Origin: Amaurobius ferox
Lineage: Eukaryota > Arthropoda > Arachnida > Araneae > Amaurobiidae
Assembly: GCA_951213105.1 (NCBI GenBank)
Contig: OX578152.1
Coordinates: forward strand, 95,292,568-95,356,567
Reading direction: 5' to 3'
DNA length: 64,000 nt
The notes beneath the pieces are model-generated. The model saw only the letters and a program-made list of their open reading frames with translations. It was not told the origin of the DNA and did not search any database. The position numbers were made by a program, and so were the translations under genes. Of the stretch, positions 38,716 to 51,092 are shown one piece after another; the stretch's first letter is position 1, and every line of letters begins with the position of its first letter.

Positions 38716-39539
38716 TGTTGGAAAATTTAAAAATTTGAAGATGAACAGCAAAGTACGCACTGGCATAGAGTCAATAAGTGTTGGCTGGGTCATAAAAGTA
38801 CACAGATCCAGTTTCAAAGAAAAACATTGTTCTCTTTATTTCGTGAGAAACATAACTAGGCAAATTACACATTCCAGGTAATTTTCCATGCCACAAAACT
38901 TCAAAATATACTATGTACAAAAAGTTTGCAGTTGTAAATAATCAGACAGAGATTCCTTGAAGCATTGGTAGTAAGTAACTATACTACCTCTATCACTTGT
39001 GTGTATTTCCAGCCACCATCGAAGGTATCACACTTGGCAAAGGAAAACCAAAGGATAAGACATCAGAAAAATATTTAAAGTGACTTCCGAACGTTTGTAA
39101 GTAAATTTAACGTTCAATACATACTGGTCTAAACTGACCACATCTGCATCCGTCTCGACTAAAAACCGTCGTCAAACGATATCCCGCAGTGCTTCTGCCT
39201 AAAGCATTTCTGTCTGCCTGCATCAGACTATCAGCATATGTGTCTAATCGATCGTCGTGATCGGATTAAGTCTTCTGATTGAGTCGTCTAAAGTCGTCTG
39301 CTGAAGTCGTCTGATTGCTTCAAGAAACCTCTGCCCTATATATCCGAGAATGGATACTTCCGGAAACGCCCCCGGATATGCAAATCAGATGCGTACGCAT
39401 TGAGAACTGATTTGCATGAAACCTCATGTTGAAAAACGTCACGGTTCACGCCGGTGAACGGAAAGAGTCGTTCATATTAAATTTGCATAAACGCCCGTTC
39501 ACGGGAACGTGAATTGCGATATATTGATTTTTTCCAACA
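38716..39539 (-). mobile_element. Solo LTR (824 bp)
   Basis: On the minus strand it begins TGTTGGAAAA and ends TTTTCCAACA (TG..CA with inverted ends). It has a TATA-like word (ggatatatagggc, about 39333-39345) and a polyadenylation signal (aataaa, 38834-38839) in the right order for U3-R-U5. The U3 part carries three octamer words ATGCAAAT (39378-39385, 39410-39417, 39481-39488). Flanking bases gtttct and gtttaa agree at four of six positions, a weak target duplication. No internal retrotransposon sequence was found. It sits inside the hAT pseudogene between conserved motifs, which independently fixes its ends. Confidence 0.82.
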
Positions 39540-39691
39540 GTTTAATTCGACGTTGAACACCTGAAAGCTCTCCGCTCATTACATTGGTTCCCTCTAAAAC
39601 TATAAATAAACAATTGAACAGCTTAACATTTTTTGCTACAGTTGTTTTCTCAATAGCACTCATAATTTTTTCAGCATTGATAGTAGTTAAG

Positions 39692-40061
39692 TTGTTGTTG
39701 TTGAGACCCAGACCGTCCGACCTACCAGAAAGGTGTAAGGTGACTGTTTGGACGGCCGGGAAGTGCCACCCAATTTAGACCGGAACCCAGTGGGGAGGCA
39801 TCCACAGGGACTGTACCCTCCTTCCCTACCACCAACCTCTCGGAAGGACTTACGGACCCACATGTTTAACGTGATTGTACTCCGCATGAACACGGAGGCA
39901 GTTGTGGCAGCATGCAAACCACCGGGCTACAGCGCCCGAAATGTGCCAACAGCACAAGGTGTTCCCAGGTGGTCACCCACCCAATTACTAACCGCGCCCG
40001 ATGCTATTTGACATCGGTGATCTAACGAGAACCGGTGTTTTCTGCACGGTAGGGTCGTTGT
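39692..40061 (-). mobile_element. 5S-rRNA-headed SINE, copy 2
   Basis: Same layout as the copy at 10898. It has a 5S head (39944-40061, read on the minus strand), the core with cacgttaaacatgtgggtcc (one or two differences), the tail hairpin GGCCGTCC/GGACGGTC and a (AAC)n end. Target duplications are gatagtagttaag (39679-39691) and ggtagtagttaag (40062-40074), 12 of 13 identical. It is inserted in the hAT pseudogene. Confidence 0.9.
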
Positions 40062-41530
40062 GGTAGTAGTTAAGTGTACAAGTCCAAGGTACTTTTCTTT
40101 AACATTCTCATCGCCCTACATTTGGTAACGTACTATTATACCTAGCTGATCACGTTGAGATTCATCAATCGACTCGTCAGCCAAAATTGCATAAAATTCT
40201 GAACATGATAATTCAGTTAAGGTTTTTTGTTCAATGTAAGTAGAAATGGAATATAAGATATTGTCAACAGATATGCTTAATAAATGAGTTGCAATTTCTT
40301 TATCCTCTAAATTTTCACCTAAAAATCTTACAACTGACCCAAAATTTTCAAATACCGCCCACTGTTTTTTAACCATGAAGTATAAGATTTCGACACATTT
40401 GCTTAATAAATAACCTTCTATTGAAATTTGTTTTTGATTGTTTCACAGCCTCTGTGCCTTCAGTATTTTTTTTAGCAATTTCTTGTTTGTCGGCATCCTT
40501 TGGAAAGGCAATAGATTGTTTATGTCTATTACTATTTTCAAGCTTCTTTATAGTTCTGGTAGGATGACCTCCCTTCAAACTCACACCAACACTTGTTCAC
40601 TTGTTCAACACTTGTTATTACCACTGTACCCAATGGAACATATTTTACATAAAAAGCCTGAAGCTGCTAGACTAGTAAAACCAGTTATACTGTCTTTCAT
40701 AATATGTTTTTATGAAATAAGATTTTCTTTTTTTACTGTTTTCTGTAGTTAACAACATATCATCTATATTTTCTTCATCAGAAATATATAGATATTTTCT
40801 TATCTATATTTTCTTCATCACCTCATTATCAGAACCTTGTCATCACCTCATCATCAGAAAATTCAAGTCCAACGTCAATATTTTCTTTTATATCGTTTTC
40901 ATTTTAAGTATTCTTTTCTACATCATTTTCAGCATTCTTTTTACATCATTTTCAATTTCAGCATTCTTTTTCAAATTCACTGCATTTTCTCCTATAGAAA
41001 AATTCAACCTCATCTTCATTCGATAATTCAGTTGCACTGTTTTCTGCATTCCTCTTTACATAATATTTGGCGTCACTTTTCTGAATGAAATTTGTCGTTT
41101 CAGATGCGCTCTCTACTACTTTATCAGCATTCCGATTTGTAGAAAATTTGGTTGTAATTGTGGAAGTATTACTTTTCTAATCTGCTTGGAACTTGCTTTA
41201 TGGAAAAAAAAATGTAGGATGCTCTCACAACCACTGCTATCAGCACAACTGATTTTTTTTTACATAATAATCTGAATTTTTTTAGAAGCCCCAGGTTGGA
41301 GGACGTCTACTCTTCATAATATTTGGAGTATCACTAACTTTATCCGAAAATAATTATTGTTAATTTAAAATAAAAACTAACTAAACTAATTAAATAGAAC
41401 TGAAACTATGACGATGATGCTTCACCCTCACCCAGTGGTCAGCGAAGTAAAGGCAATCTGCCATTAGGGGGTTTGTATGCCTAACTGAAACTAAATGCAA
41501 GACCAAACAGCAAGCAGTGTTGCCATATTA

Positions 41531-41571
41531 CTTCCCAGACTGTCCAACCTACCAGAAAGGTGTAAGGTAAC
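41531..41571 (-). mobile_element. Truncated SINE tail fragment
   Basis: About 40 bp matching the tail loop and 3' stem of the 5S-headed SINE (accttacacctttctggtag on the minus strand). It abuts the left target repeat of copy B. Confidence 0.6.
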
Positions 41572-41587
41572 CGCGAATTGGCTGTGT

Positions 41588-41646
41588 TGAAGACCCAGAC
41601 CGACCGGCTCGTCAGCAAGGACATGAGCAACCGATTAGTCGGCCGG
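41588..41646 (-). mobile_element. Short hairpin retroposon, copy B (59 bp)
   Basis: Flanked by perfect 15-bp direct repeats gcgaattggctgtgt (41573-41587, 41647-41661). On the minus strand the outer stem is GGCCGAC/GTCGGTC and the inner stems are GCTC/GAGC and GTC/GAC; the 3' end is CTGGGTCTTCA. Confidence 0.9.
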
Positions 41647-44247
41647 GCGAATTGGCTGTGTGTCATTCCGCAAGAAATAGTTGATGTTTTTGTATATTTT
41701 TATTCTGCACAGAAATCGAAACATTTGAAAATAAAATGTACATGCAAAACACGCTTATGCTAACACAAGACATATTACTTTTGAATTTTCATCCATATTA
41801 ACAATAATTAAATGCATGACACAGTTGAGGGATAATAAATATAGGCATCAAAAATGAACAAAATTGTGTTTTTCACTTTCCTTAACTATTGTAAAGTGGT
41901 AAAATTTTCAAAATTCTTTGTGATATTATTCTAGAATTTAATGTGGCTGCTGTCACAATCGAGTGGAAGAAAAAGATTATTCTTCGAATATTGTCGCCCA
42001 TTCTTGGGGACAAGAATGTGCAATTTCACAAAAAATTATAGTTAAAAGTTTTAAACGAAATTACAGTAGGTTTCCCCAGCAGGAAAATATGTTTCAAGAT
42101 CCCTAGTGGATGCTTGAAACCATGGATAGTACCAAACCCAATATTATACTATATTTTTTCCTTCACATATGAGAAAGTTTAATATGAGAAACCGTTCTAT
42201 TTTCTATGAGAAAGTTAAATTTATAAATTAGACACTGTATAAGATAAACAACAATAACTAATAATAAAAAAGAACAAATATAATAATATACTGTAATAAA
42301 AGTTGTGAATGTGATCTCCCCCTCCCAATATAGCTTATTGTACAGTTTTAGACTAATCCTTGTTCTGGTGATAATGATACAATGCATATTTGATGGAATG
42401 AGAAAAATAATGTAGGCATTGTGATGCAAGGTTAGACTATTATTGAGAATCATTTGCTTTGGGAGATCCTGAATTATCAAGACATGACAATGTTGGTGAT
42501 TGGATGTAAGGAACAGACCTTGTCAATGGTTGAGGATTCTCGATAGTTGATTTTAGTGATGTTGACACTGCTAGTTATGCTTCAATTTCTTTACCTTCAT
42601 AGACAGGATACTTTTGACTTAACAAGTTCTTTCAATTCTGCATTTGTTACCACATCTTGATGGTCTTCAATATATTCTTTCACTTCTTAATCAAGAATGT
42701 TAGAAAAACCTTTTCTACCAACTTGTGACTACATAAATGATTTTCTCAACTTTTCCACTGATCCCTGGGAAACCTTTAAAATCATAAGGTCTTCCTGCAG
42801 GCATTTAATGTTACTAGTTTTAATTCATTCACTGCAGTTTTAGTAAATGTTATTGTGTCAACAATACTGATGATTTCCAATCACTGGTGTGTAATTTACA
42901 TTTTATGAATTGCTTATTTCCGAAATTTTCCATTTATGATTTTTTGATTGTGATTGACTGAAACCATAGAAAAGGGGTAACTATGGTATACCAATATTGA
43001 ATTACTTAAATTTTTTTATTTAGTGTGAGTATAGCTTTTACAATTTAAATTGAATTTAGAGTAGCCTACCTTTAAGCCATTGCCATTTGAATTAAGTCAA
43101 TAACGAGTAATAAAAATATGGAGTATAAAACATGACTTCCTATCCAGTCCAGAATTAGGGTTTTAAATTAATGTACCTATTCATATGTATAACTAACATG
43201 GTCGGATGAGTTTTAATTAAAAATATTTTATTGTTTTATCGTTTCTAAGACAAAGGACATCAGTTAGGAAAGCTGATATTTCAAGAACTCCCAACAGCTT
43301 ATTTTTGATACGATAAGGAACAGACTTACCTCATAGACTGTCAAAAGTGAATTAATTCAAGACTTGTTAATTGACACGGTACAATATACTTGGTAGATTA
43401 ATGCAGGAAGACAAAATTGACTCCAAAAGTGGGGTTCAACCCCACAATGGTTCCAGTATTTTCCTAGAATGATGAAGAAAACAATGTATTGAGACGTTTG
43501 AGCTAGGAAATATAAATATTCTACTCAAGATCTTTAAATTTATATGCAAAAATAATTTCCTATGGTTTTTCATAAACTTGTATCAATTACCGTTGTAAAT
43601 AAAAATTTCTGCCATTCTGCCAAACTAAAATTGTCGGCTCTTGATATGTTTTCACATTGCATTTTAAACATTTGTTCTACAATGGATTTGCTCAATCTTA
43701 GTATCTAAATGCTGTTACTATTAAAACAGTTTCTCTCCTACAATTGTTGTTCAAGTTAATCAAAATTTTTCTAAATCTTTATATGAACATGTTTCTGAAA
43801 AATATTTTACTATCATTTTTCAAGTTGAGCTGGCAGATTACTAAAATCCACAGAAAATTTAATTGCAGCAATATTGTGCTTATACCCAGCGATATAGTTC
43901 AGAAGACCCTCCCCCCCCCCCCCCCTCCGCACTAAAAAAATAATGTAGGTTCTTTATATATATATTTTTTAAGCCACTTCTTGAAAGAACAGGCTTTTTT
44001 CAATTAATATATTTTTAAATGTATTGTGAGATGTATACATATCTCAAAAATATATTGATCAATTATAAATGCATTTTATTTTAAAAAATGTGCTATGTTT
44101 TCATCCAGAAATTGTGGATCTTCCACACAAATTTTTTTTCTTCTTACATGTCTGTTAGTAAACACAAGCATTTTCTCCATCTAGTATGCCGAAGTTTTTC
44201 AATCTAAATAATCCTACAGATATTTTAAATAGTTAGGGTATTTGCAG

Positions 44248-44443
44248 GCGTGGTAGCCCATTGGTTAGCGCACGGGAATTGCATTCGGTAGACCCGGGTT
44301 CGATTCCTTCCGCTGCTAAAAAAACTGCTGCTGTGTTCACGTGGAGTACGATAATGTTAAACATGTGGGTCCATAAGTCCACAGGGGTGCGGAACTAAAC
44401 CTGTAAACCGAGAGGCAGGCTAGGTCCGCACTGCTGTCTCCAA
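44248..44443 (+). mobile_element. tRNA-headed SINE, 196 bp
   Basis: The head has an A-box-like region (ggtagcccattggttagcgc) and a perfect B box (ggttcgattcc), that is, a type 2 Pol III promoter. It is followed by an A run and the same core as the 5S-headed SINEs (gttaaacatgtgggtccata). The 3' end differs (gtccgcactgctgtctccaa). Target duplications are gttagggtatttgcag (44232-44247) and gttagagtatttgcag (44444-44459), 15 of 16 identical. Confidence 0.9.
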
Positions 44444-47400
44444 GTTAGAGTATTTGCAGTATTTCTTCCAAGAATGACCTTTGATATATATTGACAAAAC
44501 TAAATATGCTCTTAACTTATGTATTAAGGAATATGAAAACTATATCATAAAATGGGAAAATAAATCTCTGACTGCTCAACATTGTAGAAATTCTGTCTAT
44601 CGTTTTAAGTTTTCTTCCACTAGTATTATACAAAAATGTTTGTTAATTTATAATCTTGACTTTTCTATACCTTTCATATTCAGAAATAGTTAAGTAATTT
44701 AGCTAATGATTTGTTCAGTAACTTTTCCTTTTACTGTCTAGTTAGATGCCTTGTAATTGTACCATTTTTCTTTATATTTGTTTTATACCTTAAGGAACTC
44801 TTCAATGACATTTGGAATTGTTTTCACCAGGTTGTGTCTTGTCTCATCTTGTTGGGACATTTTTGTAATGTCTTTGAACAATCCAGCTTGTGTGTTAGTT
44901 CTATGTTGCTTGACTGACTTTCTAGTATCCAGAATCCTTCTTTAGTTTTCTGTTTTATAATTGTGAACGCATCTTTTAATTATAGGATACCTCTCTGGCT
45001 CTTCTATTTCTGTCAATTTGATCTTTGATCTTTTAGACTTTAGATTTGCTGGCACTGATGAAGAAGATCCAACATTTCCTCGAAACAGCTTTATGCTTCA
45101 CGTTCTATTATCATATTTTGCTTGATTCAGAGTCAGTAAAAATATACAGAATGCTAAATAAAACTATTTAAAAATAATTTTATATTGGAATATTTAATTT
45201 TTTAATAGTTTTTTGGAAATAAATTTAAGAAAAAGACACCAATAAAAAATCTATTAATATAAAATATTAAATATTAATTGCTATTTATATTGGTATCATA
45301 CTTGACATTAGAATACAAGAGTCAGAGTCGAAGGTTTGAAGTACTGACGCCACAACCCTGCTTGATACTGTGCTCTGTTATGTGACATCTTCCTGATCTT
45401 GTAATCTTACGTTCCACATAATTATTCTATATGTTCTATCCCTTTCCTGTAGTCCATCCGATTTCGTTCCTATTCATGTAATTTGTATGAAGTAATCAAC
45501 TTCCACCCATTTTATATAAAGTTAATGCTCTTGTTTTACTCATTTTAAAAGCATACCTATAATTTATACTATATTTTCTCATGGATACAATATTAATAAT
45601 ACTTTCGTACATTACAAACTTATGTGCATCGTAATAAAGTTTTAGAATTGTGTAAATGTTGTAAAATATAAATAAAATTAATGAATGAATTATTAGTGTA
45701 AAATGTGAAATTATGGTGGCGACCTGTACTTGGCATATGATGGAGTTTGTTTTCGTGCTCAGATAAAACTGGTAAGTTAAAATTTATCAACTGAAAAGCA
45801 TTTTAAAATGTTAAAATAAATATATTGTATTTTAATAAAAAAAAATTTTCAATGGGAATGTGATCATTAAAATTGGATCGTTTTTGACCCACTTCTGCAA
45901 ACTACATATCAAATTACTTTTCTGGGAACAAAAGGTAAGATAGCAGATAGTGACCGAATTATTTTGTATATATGTAAATTATTATTATTAGTTTTGTGCT
46001 CTATGTTCAAATATTTACACAGAGGAAAATAAAAATGAAAAGTATCTGCAAACATATATGTTGACTTAAAATTTGAAGCAAATTTCGGAAACTAATTATT
46101 TTTTGTACATTAGGATCCATGCAACAAATTAAGCATATCAGGGATCTATTTAAAGGAGAGGGTTGAGGTTCATTGCCCCCCCCCCCCCCCCAAAAAAAAA
46201 ATTAAATAAATAAAAAGTTCCTTTGTATAATCATATATTAATTTTAAAATATAACAGTTTGCTCAAATAAATTTTCATTAAGTATTTGTTATCGGAAAGA
46301 AACCGGTGAAATTGGATTTTAATTTATTATTAAAATTCATTTAATTTTGATAATTTAGAAACATTCAGAATCTACCTAATTGAAATTAAAACCACAGGAG
46401 AAATTGAAAATAAAATATCATTATTAAATTCTAAAGTAAACAGTACCCATTGAATTTCAAATTTTCACAATCAATCAAGCAATCATAGTGCAAAAGTAAT
46501 TCAACTTTTTTGCAATAAATTTAAAAATAACAAATTGCAACTCGCACTTGATCAATGATAACTGAATGATCATTTCCTCAAAAATAAATTTAAAATGTAT
46601 TCTTCTCTATTAAATTCACAGATCACATGATGTTCAATTTCTTCTGTCTGAAATATGACATCTGGTACATGGGCGTCGTATATTTATCTTGCTGCAATCC
46701 AGGCGAAAATACATTTTTTGTTCTGTTACTGTAACAACTTGAATGTTGTGAAGAACAATGTTTTATTTGAACTTTGAAATGTCGTCAAATAAATAAGCCT
46801 TAAATTTCTTATCTGGAATTATAATTATTTTTGTATCCGATTCTAATTTACCCATATGCATTCTTCATAGAACAAACTGTTATTACTTAGTACGGGGCAA
46901 GGATATTTTTATCCACTAATTGAGGATTTTGTTTTATGTGCAATTTCAAATGCACATTGAAACGTCTTATAATTTTAATAGCACTAGCACTACTTAATTT
47001 ACTTTATCTACAATGCATGGAATATAAAAAACAATAAAATCAACAATACAACAATCAGTTTTAAAATGTAAAAACAATTTACTTACCCTGACCCCTAACT
47101 AGACAAAAGAAGACAACAAACACGAGGTGTCTCAACAGTTCCACGCCAAGTTGCCAAACACTTTTGCGCCAATGTTGGTGTGAGCACGTGTCACAAGCTA
47201 GGAAACGCTGCTGTAGAGAGTTACCATACATTAAAGGAAAAAGGATACTTATCGCTGATTTGGCACAAATTTCGTGCAGTCTAGCGAGGAAATATTCTGT
47301 CTAATAAACTTCCACATTTTCTAGAAATCTATTCAGTCAATTTTATTATTGCTTGAAATATTAATAATATTGTAATATTAATATAAATTTATAATATTAA

Positions 47401-47479
47401 TAATAATTTTTAAATATATACCTTAAATAACGTGATTAAATTAAATAATTCAATAATTCTATAAAAGTTTATAGGTGGT

Positions 47480-47496
47480 GGGGGGGGGGGGGGGGG
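47480..47496. repeat. 17-base G homopolymer (longest of many)
   Basis: Longest of at least fourteen G or C runs of 9-17 bases in the window. Others include 2617-2630, 29538-29551, 33602-33615, 43911-43925, 46176-46191, 47612-47625 and 50231-50243. Confidence 0.9.
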
Positions 47497-47695
47497 CTAG
47501 AGAATGTATTGAAATTGAAGTTATCCATATATTGCTATAAGGTGAAATAATTTGTTTAATGGAATTTGCTGATGACGTGGTTAGGTTAGCAAATGAAAAA
47601 ACGGAGAAACGCCCCCCCCCCCCCCTCCGTTAAAGCAGGGTGCAGTTGTGTGGAATGGGGCTTAGAAGCAGTATTTCTTTCAGGACTTTTCGGCT

Positions 47696-47730
47696 GGTGT
47701 GTATGTGTGTGTGTGTGTGTGGGGGGGGGG
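47696..47730 (+). repeat. (GT)n-(G)n composite repeat
   Basis: A GT microsatellite runs directly into a 10-base G run. The same composite occurs at 49600-49631, and a related CA run follows four C bases at 48567-48600. Confidence 0.85.
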
Positions 47731-47979
47731 CAAGTTTTCTATTTTCTCGACAGAAAATATCTAAACGCTATGCCACATAAATAGAAACTAGGTAATATAA
47801 AATGTCTCCGGGGGGGCGATACTCATCTCTGAGGTGGAGGGGGGCGCATCGGCCCCAGAGGTATGCCTGAAAGAACTACTGATTGGAAGCACCCCCCTTC
47901 CTTGTCTGAACCATTAGTTATACATAAAGTCAATATTTGGAAAGGAAATTCAGGATTGCTACCTTCCCTATTAGGTTGT

Positions 47980-48490
47980 CAAAATTCTGGCTACGCCTAT
48001 GCGTGGGTGACGCAACTTACCCTTACCCTGTTAATGCCAGAATGCTCTAAAAATATACTAGTTCTTTATATGGTCTATACCGAATAACTAAATTCAACAC
48101 ATTCGATCGTCAACCCCCTTCCATTTTTCCAAAATCCTGGCTACGCCTATGTCTAAACATGAATATTGATTGTTAAATTTAGATCAGATAAATATGTTAA
48201 AATCCAGGAGAAAAGTAACTTGACTAATTTGCACAAGGAAATATCGAATGTATGCTTAAAGTTTATGTACAGATAAATTTTCGGTCATTAAATTTATTTT
48301 GAATATTCTTTTCGTGTATTATACAAAAGTATAAGCAAGAGTACCAATTCCTCCATCTCAACACTCATGCACTGATTCAAGGTCATTTACTCTCCATTAG
48401 TTAAACATATTTAGTCACTATCGATAAAATCTGACCGTCAACCTCCTCCCTCACTCACGACATTTCGGCTACGCCGATGTTAACTAGTCC
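47980..48490. mobile_element. Cluster of three hAT-like right termini
   Basis: Ends reading ctggctacgcctatg at 47987-48001 and 48137-48151 and a related ttcggctacgccgatg at 48474-48489. The last two are preceded by similar cgtcaaccyccty words. They resemble the CAGTGGCGTAGCCAGG-type ends of hAT elements. Left ends are not evident. Confidence 0.45.
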
Positions 48491-51092
48491 AAAGTTCTAT
48501 ATTTATATATTTCATAGTAATTTTACTTATGAGCGTTGTGCAGGATAGGATAAATTGGTATCCTTCTCCCCACACACACACACACACACCACCATCATCA
48601 CACACATACACACACTCCCTGAGACCATTTTTAGCAGAATTCATGCAATTTTTATTCAATCATAAAAAAACTAAAATAAGAATAAACAACTATTTCCTTT
48701 TAATGCCTACAAATATCAATGGTTTAAATAAATTTTTTAATTTTATCAACTGTCGAAAATTTAAAATTTACAATTTTAACAAATTTAAACAAAATAGAAA
48801 TAACAAAATATGCAAAAAAATAGAAATTTAATATTAAAAATACCCATTAAAAATCATAAATTCTAATAGCACATTGGGTCTTTACGCTAATGAGTTAAAT
48901 TTACGTATTAAGAAATTTAGCATCCGATTATTTTTTGGAGGAATATAGTTGATTGAGGAGCAGATATGAAAATATTTATCATGAATAAGTGTAAAAATTT
49001 TAGAAAAATGCAACAAAAGTAAAATGATTTAAAAACGAAATATATAATCCATTTTGCAACGTAACACATAATTCGTTTTAAAATAATTTTTAAATCGCAA
49101 TATTTGCAACCAAACGAAAAACCAACGATAGCAACAAGTTTGCAACGTTTTTAATCCAGATCGTGCTACTTGGGTATGCATCAATATTAAAATATATAAT
49201 AATTACAATGGATTTTACTATATAAGAATTAACTAGTAGCAAAGCTGTTAATTAATTAAAAAAGTCTGAAAGTTAATACACGTTAACGCTTAATATCAGC
49301 TCTTAACTACCTATCAGGTGATTTTGACACAAATTGAAGCAATGAACCCAGCAATAATACAAAAGTACCCAAATACTATTGTCTATATTTAAATATTTTT
49401 AAATTAAATATGTAAATAAATTGATCATCACTATAACCACACATTCAGCTAAATTAAAAAAATCTTTAAAACAAAGCAATTTCTAAAAAAATCTCATAAA
49501 TAATATTTTTATGCAAAATTTGGATGACATGTTGGTTGACATTTCTTATCACAACTAAAACTTTAATATTTATATCAGGGGGATGGGCTGAGTATAACTA
49601 GTGTGTGTGTGTGTGTGTGTGGGGGGGGGGGCTTAGCTCCCTCTGGCCCTTGCCTGACTACGGTGCTGCGTCAAACGTCCGGTGTTCACCAGGAATTTAC
49701 CCGCTGGGTTTGCAGCTTCAAACGGAATGGATGCCACCTGTAAAGACAGCACTGATATATAGAATCCAGGAGTCATTACAGATAAGATCTCTTTAGGTAG
49801 ACAAAATAAGTCATCCCTACTTCGTGGTAATCATTTATAGTTATTACTGGAGGGGAACAGCTATTTTTTGGAAATGCCAATAACATGGCACAAATATTCC
49901 ATTTCTCTTTGAATTAGGTGGTCATTCGAAAAAGTTGTGGTAACCAGGTGTTTTTGTCATTAGCGTAAACATGTTTCCTGGGAGTAAAGATCAGCTTGGT
50001 TAGTGTGCGAGATAGTCTAGGGAGCTATGGAAAGGAAGATGTGAACAAGACTGAACTGTGACTGAGATGTGACATTTACGTTGATAGGATTTTCTTTCAA
50101 ATATTTTTATGTTTAAAAAACTTCATTTTTTGGTATTTAGTAAAATATGAAGTTAGAAAAAAATATTGAAATTTCCCAGAGGGGGCTTTGCCCCCTCTGG
50201 AAAAGTTCAGCGGGGGCTCGTGCCCCTCTGCCCCCCCCCCCCCGTAGTCGGCGCCTATGGGTATGTTATTCTTTTGTTTTTGCCACTTTGTTTTCTTTCG
50301 GTTAGTGACAGTGGCATAGCATTAGCATTGCTCACACCTATTCAAATGGTAAAAAACCAATATGCATATCTATTTGTTTAGAATTTAATGGGAACAGCAA
50401 ACAATTGATATATATAATTTTCGAAGCATATCAGTTATTAAAAATTTTTAGCATAGAAAATTATTAGCACATCACTGGGTATATAGAGTGGGATGGATTA
50501 CCCACCCTCTACACTAAATATTTTACCCAGGATTACATTGTAAGCCTGCATTTTTATTAATTTTAGATTCATTTTTAAAAAAAATTTCCACATTTTTTCT
50601 TCCAAAATATTCCACTGTATGGCTTTTTCTTTTAAATCAAACACATAGTTTTGTTTACAAACTTGCATAAATATTTGAAACCGACTTCAAAAAAGGTTAT
50701 GGTAACCCACATTTAAACGGTTATATATTTTGTTTTGGATAGGTAACTTGCTTTTTTGTAGTTAAAACATTAATAAAATAAAATAAATTGCCTCAAGTGT
50801 TATAAGTCCTCAATGAAAATAGGATTAAAAACGCTGCGATACACGTACGGAATACAATATAAAATGGGCATAAGGTGCCTTTAATAAACATAATACATAT
50901 AACACAAGCATTTTAAACTGTATACTGTATATAATTTTTTCCCTGTAAATGAAGCATTTTTATCATTGATCAAGTAGTAATAATAATAATATATTTTATT
51001 TAATTCTTTAGTTTAAAATCATATCAAAAGCAAATAAATATGTGTGTATTAAGTAAAATACATGACGAAATGTATATAAGGAAAATGTAAAC

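Larger units (their letters stand above)
38305..41340 (-). pseudogene. hAT transposase pseudogene 2, twice interrupted
   Basis: Decayed hAT gene reading right to left. A low-complexity acidic N-terminal region (about 40740-41340) is followed by a zinc-finger-like FLCKICS (near 40640) and GHPTRTIKKLENSNRH. Next comes the DUF4371-type stretch FYAILADESIDESQRDQLGI, with an in-frame TAG soon after (YQM*GDEN). After the SINE insertion (39692-40061) it resumes with LEGTNVMSGELSGVQRRIK. A solo LTR (38716-39539) interrupts it again, and it continues with CIYVNCRNHRLAL and then WLSHGRTCERISSRYE. The C-terminal dimerisation domain is absent. Removing the two insertions restores the expected hAT motif order, so both arrived after this copy was in place. 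Confidence 0.88.

Noticed and set aside
44248..44320. Possible tRNA gene (perfect B box ggttcgattcc)
   Set aside because: No closed cloverleaf or acceptor stem. The head runs into the SINE core, and the whole unit has 16-bp target repeats, so it is a tRNA-derived SINE.
45040..45120. Stretch gatgaagaagatccaacatt resembling a common arthropod repeat word
   Set aside because: Only a short resemblance remembered; no second copy in the window and no borders.
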